Origin: Malurus cyaneus samueli
Lineage: Eukaryota; Chordata; Aves; Passeriformes; Maluridae
Direction: 5' to 3'
NCBI GenBank assembly: GCA_009741485.1
Contig: VKON01002060.1
Location: forward strand, 17,780 to 81,779
Length of the DNA stretch: 64,000 nucleotides
In this document: positions 55,276 through 64,000 of the stretch, in pieces
Numbering within the stretch: the stretch's first letter is position 1
How the letters are laid out: the number at the start of each line of letters is the position of its first letter
The notes under the pieces: model-generated
The model's input: only the letters and a program-made list of their open reading frames with translations
What the model was told of the DNA's origin: nothing
Databases searched by the model: none
Position numbers and translations under genes: made by a program

Positions 55276-55609
55276 CCACTGCCACACGGATCGGGAGCAG
55301 CCACGTGTGGCACACACTCCCAGCCCCCACGGCGGGGCTGTGCACACTCATTTAGGTCACTAAATGCGGTTAATCAGCACATCCCGGGGCTCGCAGACAC
55401 CCCCAGCGAATCCCTCCTCTCCTAGATTGCACCCGCAATCTATTTTACATTTTTTGTTGCCGGGATCGGGGAGCAGTGCACAGAGCACTGCTGAGATCCC
55501 AAAAACCACGGGCTTCCCTCATTCTCCCCCAGCATCCCGAACGGAAACGCTGAGCCAAGGAAAAAATGCTGCTGTGGAAACGGGAGCACGGGAATGTTTG
55601 TAAGGGAGG
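55276..55609. other. Noncoding spacer
   Basis: No gene is seen. It is locally less GC-rich, with a TTTTACATTTTTTGTTG stretch. Confidence 0.5.
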
Positions 55610-55855
55610 GAAAGGAAGGATGAGGATGGGATGGGATGAGGATGGGAGGGATGAGGATGAGAGAGGGGATGGGGATGAAGGAGGTGAGATGAGGATGGGA
55701 TGAAGATGAGGATGGATGAGGATGGGATGAGGATGGAGGGATGAGGATGATGAGGATGAGGATGGGATGAGGCAGGGATGCAGGATGGGATGAGGACGGG
55801 ATGAGGACGGGATGAGGACGGGATGAGGACGGGATGAGGACAGGATGAGGATTTG
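55610..55855. repeat. (GGATGAGGAT)n array
   Basis: Simple repeat of GGATGAGGATGGGATGAGG, passing at the right into GGATGAGGACGGGATGAGG. Confidence 0.93.
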
Positions 55856-56030
55856 AGTTATTCCAGGGAGGGTTTGAGTTATTCCAGGAGGATTTGGGTT
55901 ATTCCAGCAAGGATAGGGGTTATTCCAGCAAGGATAGGGGTTATTCCAGGAGGGTTTGGGTTATTCCAGGGAGGGTTTGGGTTATTCCCAGGAGGGTTTG
56001 AGTTATTCCAGGAGAATATGGGTTATTCCA
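55855..56030. repeat. 20-bp minisatellite
   Basis: About nine units of GTTATTCCAGGAGGGTTTGG with a 20-21 bp period. Confidence 0.93.
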
Positions 56031-58599
56031 CTTTTACCCTCTGATGGCTCTGGCTGGGTTTCCCCAAAGATTCCCCTCCAAGCTCCATCTCAGCTGGACC
56101 TCCCGTGCCCCACCAGCCCTGCTCAGCAGACTGTGGGCACCAGTGCCTCCAGTTTCCCTCTCAGACTGGTCCAGACTTTGCCAGCAGCGAGCTCCAGGGA
56201 GTCTCCTCGGGGTGTGAAGTCCCTCAGCAGCTCCCGGGGTTCACAAGGGAAGGAGGCACCACTGGAGCATTTCTGGAGCACTTGCCACCTCCCAAAAGCA
56301 CCGAGCACTGCCAGGGTGGGCCAAGCTCACCTTAAACTGAGCACAGACTCTGCCCTGCCCAACGTGGAGCTGCAGTGGGAGACAGACACATCCACCCTGG
56401 AGCCAGAGGCTCCTCCAGCCTGCTCCGGGCTGGCATTTACTGCTGATTCATCCCTGCAATAAGGTCAGCCTGGCTGGGCTCAAACAAGAGTCTTAAATCA
56501 GGGATCTCTTGGTGAGCAGGGCACGGAAAAACCAATCCAGGGAAAACACTGACACCATCCCCCTGAAAGCCCAGCACAGGGACATTTCCCTGAGCCGGGA
56601 GCTGAGGCAGCTGGGCCAGGAGGAAGCTCAGTACCCGGGAGGGGAAGCACAGTGTGGAAAACAACCCAGCCCCGGGGAATTTTGTGCTTTTCTGTCTGAC
56701 TCGGTGTTCCTGCCCCAGCTTCCCCCGCCGGTGCTGCGGAGCTTTTCCGTGTTGGTTTTGGATGGCTGATGCTGCCAGGTGATCCCTGCGAGCTGCTAAA
56801 AGCACAGATGGAAAATAAACATGGGCTGACTCCCCTGCGGATGGAGCAGCTGAGGTGGCAAGTTCAGCTCTCCAAATGTTCTTCCAAGCAGCTCAAAAAC
56901 AAGGCTTGAAGGAACCAACCCTCAGTTACACAACAAAGGAGCCCGGCCCTGCTGCTCTAATGGGGACAACAGGATCAGCTCCAGAGGTGCTGCGTGTTAG
57001 GAGTGAAGAGAAGGAGTTGTGTGAAGGGCAGGGAGAGGATGGAGCACCTCTGGGATACCCCAAACCAGGGACACCCCAATACTGGGACACCCCAAACCAG
57101 GCACACAATCCCAGCACCAACTGGCAGCCATGTCCTGCCAAAGGGCTCAGGCCATGCCTCACGGGCCAAAACCAGAGATATTGCCACTGCAGTGGGACTG
57201 AGGGACAGGGAACAGCCTGAACACAGGGACAGCCCAGCCCTGATAGTGGTGCACTCCGGCTGTGCTCTGGGAATGGTGCTCTGGGTACTTCAGTGCTCCA
57301 TGGACAAGGATCAGGGACCCTGGCATGGTCAGAGGCACACAGTGGATGGGATGGATGGGATAGGATGGGATGAATGGGAAGGAACTGGGATGATTTAGGA
57401 TGGGAGGGGCAGTTTTAGGATCGGGACAGACACCAGGGACAGAGAAGAGCTCAGAGCCACCAGGGCAGTGCTGGCATGAGAGCACAGGCAGTAATTTCAT
57501 CTCAGATCGCTTTGGGCTGAGAAAACCCGAAGCTTTTCCTCTCTCTGGCACAGGATGGACAGGTGGAAAGAAGGAAGGAGGGAAGATTTAAGGAGCAGTA
57601 AAACAGAGCATGAAACATTTCCAGCTGGGGACAGCAATAGCAGCAGTCAGGATGTGATCACCTCAGTTGGATTTATCCGCCCATGCTCCACCACATCAGG
57701 GTTTGTAACAGCCAATAAAGCACCATTGTGGTCACTGAGTGACCAGAGCTGCCCAGACACCCCCAGCCAGGGGACAATGTCCCTGTGTGAGAGTGGCAGT
57801 GCCGGTGATGCCCTGCCCTCCTGCACAGAGCCCAGAGTTAAAGCCAAACCAGCCCCGAGCTGACCCTGCGAGATTGCCAAGCAGCAGGAGTGCTGCCCAG
57901 GCTACCCCAGAGCCCTGCCCTGGCAGCCACTCCGAGGGCACACCGAGGGCAGCACAGCCAATCCTTACTCAGTCCCAGCTGGGAGAAACCCTACAGACAA
58001 CCAGCACCCAGAGTCCTGGGAATGCCTGCTCTCCAAAGGGACACGGGAAGGGACCCATTCCTGCCCACCCCATAGCCGTTATCCCATTCCTGCTCACCCC
58101 AGCTGTTATCCCATTCCTGCCCACCATGGATATTACCCCATTTCTGGATATTACCCCATTCCTGCCCACCCCGGGTGTTATCCCACCCTGCCTGCCTCCC
58201 TCAGCAGAGCACCCTGACCTGATTTTGGCAGCACCAACCCCTCCCCTGCAGCAGCTCAGCACTCCAGGGCGTTTCCTGCCTCAGCCCGGGCACAACAACC
58301 CCTCAGAGCTGCATTTTCAGATCCAAACCAAGGATTTCATCCAGCCCAGGCCATCCTGGGCTCTTTGCCCTTTTGGATTCAAACTTGCCATCCCAAATCC
58401 TTCCCAGAGCAGAGAATTCCTCCCCACCCCACTGCAAGGTCTCTCCCTGTCCTCGGGGCGAGCACAGACAGTGCCAAGGACAAACTGCAGGGATGTGGCC
58501 TGGGCTCAGGCCCCAAGGGAGCACAGTCAGCTCTGACCATGGGGTGAGAACCTCCCTGGAGAGGCAGAGGGGCCAAGGCCAGGCTGGGATGGCAACGAG
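56031..58599. other. Noncoding region, nothing recognised
   Basis: I searched the six-frame translations for a C2-domain exon, splice-bounded frames and mobile elements and found none. Small repeats occur at 57340-57400 (GGGATGGAT) and 58075-58190 (CCCATTCCTGCCCACC). It may belong to RAB11FIP5 intron 1 or lie upstream of the gene. Confidence 0.55.
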
Positions 58600-58775
58600 C
58601 CCCAGTGCCAGGGAGATGGCACAGCCCAGTGCCAGGAGATGGCACAGCCCCGGTGCCAGGGAGATGGCACAGCCCCGGTGCCAGGGAGATGGCACAGCCC
58701 AGTGCCAGGGAGATGGCACAGCCCCGGTGCCAGGGGGATGGCACAGCCCCGGTGCCAGGGGGATGGCACAGCCTC
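58600..58775. repeat. 25-bp minisatellite
   Basis: Seven units of CCAGGGAGATGGCACAGCCC plus CGGTG or AGTG, period 25. Confidence 0.95.
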
Positions 58776-59107
58776 ATTGCACTGCTGATGATCTCCTGAT
58801 CCTCATTAAACCAGGGCCAGAGACACCAGCACATGTCCAGAGGGGCTGGAGGAGGGGGAGAGCGAGTGCATTGCAGGGGAAACACCAGGGCAGCGCCTGG
58901 GAAAGCATTGCCACAGAACAGAGGGGATGTGATGGGGAGAGGGATGGGACACGTGATGTGGGGCTCAGTGAGGGATCCCAGCGAGGATTTGGGCTTCTGA
59001 GGGAGCTTCTCACCCCTCTGAGGGAGCTTCTCACCCCTCTGAGATCCCACACTGCTGAGCAGACAGGCAGCACCCATCACTGGGCAGGATGAGACCCTCT
59101 GGATCAG
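58776..59107. other. Noncoding spacer
   Basis: Nothing recognised except a 22-bp tandem pair (GAGGGAGCTTCTCACCCCTCT) near 58998-59042. Confidence 0.6.
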
Positions 59108-59370
59108 CCCTTTCCTTTCCTTTCCTTTCCTTTCCTTTCCTTTCCTTTCCTTTCCTTTCCTTTCCTTTCCTTTCCTTCCTTTCCTTCTTCTCTTCCTTTT
59201 CCTTTCCTTTCCTTTCTTTCTTTTCTTTCTTTTTCCTTTCCTTTCTTCTTTTCCTTCCTCTTTCTTTCCTTTCCTTTCCTTCCTTCTTCCTTTCCTTTCT
59301 TTCTCTTTTTACTTTCCGTTTCTTTTCCTTCCTTTCCTTCTTTTCCTTTCCTTTTCCTTTCCTTTCGTTT
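59108..59370. repeat. (TTTCC)n polypyrimidine tract
   Basis: About 260 bp of almost pure pyrimidine, a regular TTTCC core at the left that becomes irregular to the right. K/E/R-rich minus-strand frames are repeat translation. Confidence 0.96.
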
Positions 59371-59649
59371 CCTTCCATCCTCCCTGTGCACAGCACAACA
59401 GCTCAGGCAAACGATGGGGGCTCACAGCCTCCTCTGCTCTCTGACTGCACACATCTTCCCTCCAAACCCACGGAATTCCCTGTCCCTGTTCCCCAGAGCA
59501 GCTCCATCACCACACGGAGCCCTGGTGGCCTCAAGGACTTCTGCTGGAGGAGTTTGGCAACCAAAGTAAAGGTTCTTTGCTGCTGGAGAGGGAGGAGAGC
59601 CCATCCTAAGCCAGGGTGGGGCTGCTGCAGCCCCACAGCATCTGAAATC

Positions 59650-60052
59650 TGAAACAGAGGCCAGAAAAACCCAAGAGAATGGGAATAGACAGCTTTAATC
59701 CAGCCTACTGCTACACTAGGGCAGACAAAGGGCAGACAAAGCCTCCTCCTGAGGCTGCACCCAAAACAGACCCTGAGACACGAGATCTTCACCTTTTTAT
59801 AAGTTCTGCCTTATTAATATATAGGGTCTTAATTCTCCAATGATGTTTACAGATGATGATGTCAACCACCCCAAACTTGTTCCCTGCAACTCGCCGTTGT
59901 TTTCATATTTTGGGGCTCTGAGGTGTCTTTGGATTCAGGTTCAGAGCAGAATTGTTTTGTCTAAAGATGAGAGAACAGTAGTTTTAGTGCTGTGCTAGAG
60001 AAATACAACACAGACACATGAAAATACAAAAACTAAAAATCCTAAGGCATCA
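59650..60052 (-). mobile_element. Solo LTR of the same endogenous retrovirus family
   Basis: A 403-bp element in reverse orientation matching 33721-34126 end to end, including TGATGCCTTAGG, AGACACCTCAGAGCCCCAAA, the TATA box (rc of 59793-59804) and a GGATTAAA poly(A) signal. A short internal TCTGCCC duplication distinguishes it. No retroviral coding sequence adjoins it. Confidence 0.85.
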
Positions 60053-60059
60053 GAAGGCA

Positions 60060-60634
60060 AGGTCCTTTGCTGCTGGAGAGGGGGTGAGTCCCAGAGCTGC
60101 AGCCCCCAGCCCTGCAGCAGCAGGTGCTCACCAGCTGGGCACCAAATGGGAAGCACAGAAGGGAAGTGCAGCACGGAAGGGCTTTGGGGAAGTGGGGCTG
60201 AGCTGAGTCTGCACAGGAGCAGCTCTCCCAGCCCAGTTCTGCTGCAGAGGCACTCCCAGCCCAGGGAGCAGCTGCAGTCCATGCAGGAAGAGCAGAGCCG
60301 GGAATGCTGATCCCTGCTGCACTCCTGTCCCCTCCATCAGAGATCCCAGTGCTGCACTGGGATCAGAAGTGGCATCTGGAACTGTCCCCATCTCCCAGGG
60401 GTGGCAGCTCTTTGGGACATGAGAAAGGGACTCCAGGGAGGGAGAGTGGGGAATGGCAACTACAGGCAAATCCTGGATGCCCACTGCCACCCCCATCAGC
60501 AGCCTCACAGCCCACACAGCCACAGCAAGGATAATTTGGGTTCCAAAATACAGGGAGATGTGAGGTCCAACCCTGCAGGTGTTCCCAGGCACCTCCTGTC
60601 CCCCACCACGCTGCTCACCCAAGGGATGTGACAC
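60060..60634. other. Noncoding spacer
   Basis: No gene recognised. Its first 60 bp resemble the sequence on the other side of the solo LTR (59570-59630). Confidence 0.55.
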
Positions 60635-61015
60635 CTTGGCCAAGGGGAAAGAATCCAGGAGAGCTGGGAATGTTCCCCTGGAGAAGGGAAGGACACAGGG
60701 AGAGCTCAGAGCCCCTTTTGGGGCCTGAAGGGGCTCCAGGAGAGCTGGAGAGGGACTGGGGCCAAGGGCTGCAGGGACAGGACACAGGGAATGGATCCCA
60801 CTGGGAAAGGGGAGCTTGGGCTGGGATCTTGGCAAGGAATTCCTGCCTGGGAGGGTGGCGAGGGGCTGGGCTGGAATTGCCAGATTGCCCCGGATCCCTG
60901 GGAATGTCCCAGGCCAGGCTGGACTTTGGGGACAGTGAGAGGTGTCCCTGAACATGGATGGGGTCAATGGGATGAGTTTGGTCCCTCCCAACCCAAACCA
61001 CTGTGGATTCTCAGA
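60635..61015 (+). mobile_element. CR1 LINE 3' fragment
   Basis: Plus-oriented CR1 end: GGAATGTTCCCCTGGAGAAG, GGATCCCACTGGGAAAGGGG, CTGGGAGGGTGGCGAGGGGC, ending at TCCCAACCCAAACCACTGTG. It shares a nearly identical core with 35858-36120 and 62283-62575. Confidence 0.9.
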
Positions 61016-62282
61016 TTCCCAAGCCCAGGTTCCCACTCTGACTCAAGCCCAGCCTGGTGTGCATTGATGGAATCCTCTTTCACTGTGATTTCCACCTTCC
61101 CCAGGGCTGAGGGGTGGCTGTGGAGGGGACAGTCCCAAACAGGATGAGCCCAGGGGCATTCCCTGAATGTCAGGAAGCAGAAACAGCAGCTGCCTTGTGA
61201 TGGGTGATGAGTTCCCAAAATCCCCCTTTTCCTGAGCTGAGTCCTGGCTTTGCAGGACAGGGAACTGCAGGATCAGGTTGGGGAGGGAGGTGAGGACCAG
61301 GATTATCCTGCTCAGGGTTCTTTGGGTGCACAAAGGCCCCAGCAGGAAGGGACAAGTGATGCTCAGAGCTTGCTTTGCCAGCGCTGCCTGAGCGCGGGAC
61401 AAACCCTGGGATGCCCAAAAAGGCCAGGAGAGCTCTCAGGCTCCTCTTGTGCAACTCCAGGAGTTGATTTTCTTCTGGCAAAGCACTGAACTGACCCAGA
61501 GCGAGCTGCACGAGGCAGCTCATAAACACCCCCGGCCTCCCTGACGCTCCTTCCCGGACAAGAGTCCAAGTTTGACGGCACATTTTCCACCCAGCCCAAA
61601 ACAAGGATCATAATTATCACCGGAGCAGTTTCTGTGCAATAAAAATCAGCGGGGAAATGAGAGCAAGGTCAGCAGATCCCTGGGCTCCATTTGCAGCTGG
61701 CAGCAGGGCTGTGCCCCAGCACAAATGGGATCCCACAAACCAAACCCGTGTGGCACAGGCTCAGCCCCACAGCCCCGTTATCTGCCCGGCACAGGCCTGG
61801 GTGGGCTCCACGGGGCCAGCCCTGAGGGTGGGAGCTTCTGTTTGTTTTGGGTTTTTTTTAATCTGGGACTCAAATTTCTTCCCAAACAAAGTTGTTTCCA
61901 GCGGGGCCAGCCCGGAGTCAGAGCCTGCTGGAAGCTCTGGTGGCTCAAAGGGGTTGAGACCCTTCTGAGCTCCCCGTGATCCTTCCCCCACCTGGCTGGA
62001 CAAGCTCCAACCCTTGGGATTGTCCCAAAAACTACAGTGTGGCCCTTCCACACTGCAGAGCTGTCACCACCCTCGGGACACCTCCAGCTCTGGGGTTGGA
62101 GCGAGCAGAGGGGCACAGGATGAGAGCTTCCAGAGTGTTTTCTGTGCTCCCTCCCATCCTCGGGGGCCACGGGTCGAGATAAAGAGCTTTAAAAGCTCTC
62201 GTGATCCTGAATGCCACAAGGGGAAGTGAATTTTCCTTAGCAAGCGAAGCTACAGGAAGGGAGGGAGACAGAGCAAAGCAGA
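61016..62282. other. Noncoding region, nothing recognised
   Basis: Open frames of 80-145 codons here overlap on both strands and lack splice-site or family support. Confidence 0.55.
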
Positions 62283-62575
62283 GAATCCTGGAGTGGGCTG
62301 GGCTGGAAGGGACCCTAAATCCCATCCCATTGACCCCATCCATGTTCAGGGACACCTCCCACTGTCCCCAATGTCCAGCCTGGCCTGGGACATTCCCAGG
62401 GATCCGGGGGAATCTGGCAATTCCAGCCCAGCCCCTCGCCACCCTCCCAGGCAGGAATTCCTTGCCAAGATCCCAGCCCAAGCTCCCCTTTCCCAGTGGG
62501 ATCCATTCCCTGTGTCCTGTCCCTGCAGCCCTTGGCCCCAGTCCCTCTCCAGCTCTCCTGGAGACCCTTCACTCA
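62283..62575 (-). mobile_element. CR1 LINE 3' fragment
   Basis: Reverse-oriented copy: GAATCCTGGAGTGGGCTGGG, CATGTTCAGGGACACCTCCC, CCAGCCCAGCCCCTCGCCAC. It lies 1.3 kb from, and inverted to, the 60635-61015 element. Confidence 0.92.
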
Positions 62576-63299
62576 CGAACTCTTCTGGATCCTCTCAGCC
62601 CCTGGGGATCTCAGCCCACAGCCCAGATCCTTGCTGAGAACGTGTCACAGGGTGGACGCCGCATGCCAGGGTCTGGCGGCTGGACATTCTTCCCGGGATA
62701 CGGGCTTCTGACGGACTTTGAGACGGGCCCGAGCCTTAGTGGGGCCGGAGGGATCCAGGGAGCAGGCTGCCCAGGCTCTGCCAGCCCCAGCTTTCCAGCC
62801 TGGGGTCCACAGTTCCTGATTTCCCAAAGCCATGGGGTTATCCCACAGCTCCTGTGTCCCCCAAAGCCATGGTTATCCACAGCTCTGTTCCGTCCCCAAA
62901 GCTTGGTTATCCCACAGCTTCCCAGCTCGATCCATGGGGTTATCACAGCCCGTGCCTTCCCACTGTCCCTGAGGCTCCGTGGCCACAGCAGTGCTGGTTT
63001 CAATTAAACCCGAGAATCCCGACCCAGCTCCTCTGACACCGCTCAGCTCCCTGTACTTCGGCATTTGGCGAGGAAAAGCCAAACCAGCGCCGGGGGGGAG
63101 CTCCCAGCCAGGAGCTGCTGCGGGGTTCCTCACTGCTCTCCCTGCCCAGCTCCCGTTTTAGGGCACCCGGCATCTCCAGGGCTGGCCAGCTGCGTTTCTC
63201 CATGGGAAAAGTTTTCCCAATCCCTTTCCACGCTGATCCCTGCGCTGCCCTGGGCAGGAGGGTGAGGGAGGCTCCTCTCCCAGCCAGCAGCTTCGGGCA
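62576..63299. other. Noncoding region
   Basis: Nothing coding recognised. A short CCATGGGGTTATCCCACAGC motif is repeated loosely at 62830-62945. Confidence 0.5.
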
Positions 63300-63430
63300 G
63301 CGAGCCAGCAGAACCCCTGGATTTGGGGGGCAGGGGAAGCCAGCAGAACCCTGGATTTGGGGGCAGGGGAGCCAGCAGAACCCCTGGATTTGGGGAGCAG
63401 GGGGAGCCAGCAGAACCCCCAGAATTCGGG
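63300..63430. repeat. 34-bp tandem repeat
   Basis: Four copies of GAGCCAGCAGAACCCCTGGA plus TTTGGGGGGCAGGG, period 32-35. Confidence 0.92.
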
Positions 63431-64000
63431 GGCCAGGGAGCAGGGGGATGCTCGGGGAGGCCCCAGCAGGTCTGCGTGCAGCACAGCCCCCAAAACTCCT
63501 TCCCTGAAGGAATTCCAGCCACATTCCTGCCTCTTTGTGCTTGCCAAACGCTCCAACACTCAGACTGTCTGAAGCCCTTCTGGGGAGGACAAGGATCAGC
63601 AATTCCCCCACGCACAGGGGTTTGTGCTGGAGGCTGCACCCCCAAACTGGGGACCCTCCTGCGGCGCTGTCACAAACCAGGTGACAACGGGGGGGCTGCA
63701 AAGCCACCGCAGCCAGCAGGGGACAAGCCACGAGGGACAGCCGTGCCACGGGAATGACACAGCCTGGGATGCAAGGACTGCCGCACTGCCCGGGATGGAC
63801 CGCCCCGGACGAGCCCGATCCGGCAAACACTTCCTGGAGCAGCCGGATTCCACCGTCCGGGGTTGTTGTCCACCCTCTTCCTTCCTGGAGCATCCCCGGG
63901 CCCTGCGATCGCCGCGTCCTTCCCGGGTCACACACGGAGCCCTGGCCAGCCCACCCTCGGGGACACCTTCCCCGGGCACCCTGTGCCACCCTTCCTGCCC
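63431..64000. other. GC-rich noncoding end of window
   Basis: CpG content rises toward 63780-63960. No start codon with C2-domain coding was found, so this is not assigned to RAB11FIP5 exon 1. Confidence 0.45.

Noticed and set aside
60128..61036. 302-codon minus-strand frame with similarity to frames near 36 kb and 62 kb
   Set aside because: The shared part is the CR1 3' end read in an arbitrary frame, not a gene.
63000..63989. 329-codon minus-strand frame at the right end as a candidate RAB11FIP5 exon 1
   Set aside because: The translation lacks C2-domain features, and part of it is the 34-bp tandem repeat.
1..64000. CRISPR array, phage, operon or defence-system content
   Set aside because: Direct repeats here are head-to-tail minisatellites without spacers, and the genes are intron-containing vertebrate genes. 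Nothing suggests a prokaryotic system.

Overview
The window is avian nuclear DNA, probably from a songbird. This is inferred from many 3'-truncated CR1 LINE fragments, two solo LTRs of one endogenous-retrovirus family, GC-rich minisatellite-laden introns, and vertebrate exons with canonical splice sites. There are no bacterial or phage features and no novel defence or metabolic system. Two genes can be supported, both on the minus strand and in the same order as human 2p13: SFXN5 (only its CpG-island promoter and first coding exon, at the left) and RAB11FIP5 (exons 2-6, spanning 22.8-44.3 kb). RAB11FIP5 exon 1, which carries most of the C2 domain, is not visible. Nearly all long open frames elsewhere are minisatellites or shadows.

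Layout. 1-3.3 kb is SFXN5 intron 1 (61-bp minisatellite, then a 1-kb tandem duplication). 3.3-16.2 kb is a mosaic of repeated blocks in the order C1-D1-E1-D2-C2-D3-E2. The C blocks each carry the SFXN5 promoter and exon 1 plus a CR1 fragment; D and E are simple-sequence-rich spacer. 16.2-22.9 kb is a tandem duplication (F1, F2) of the RAB11FIP5 3' UTR and the end of its last exon; F2 is joined to the gene and contains a 36-G run and a 556-N gap. 22.8-44.3 kb holds exons 6, 5, 4 (a 2.6-kb NPF-rich exon), 3 and 2. From about 40.4 kb to 53.9 kb the sequence is a large imperfect palindrome (arms about 5.3 kb, spacer about 2.8 kb), so exons 2 and 3 occur again, damaged, on the plus strand at 50.0-50.5 and 52.0-52.6 kb. 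54-64 kb is noncoding (probably RAB11FIP5 intron 1 or upstream sequence) with tandem repeats, CR1 fragments and one solo LTR.

The duplications differ mainly by single-base indels in homopolymers, end at or near N gaps, and break reading frames. I read them mostly as unmerged haplotypes or chimeric long-read assembly rather than biology. The best biological content is the RAB11FIP5 gene model. Its large NPF-motif exon is bounded by phase-2 introns, so it can be included or skipped in frame. The SFXN5 start was recovered by comparing two faulty copies of exon 1.
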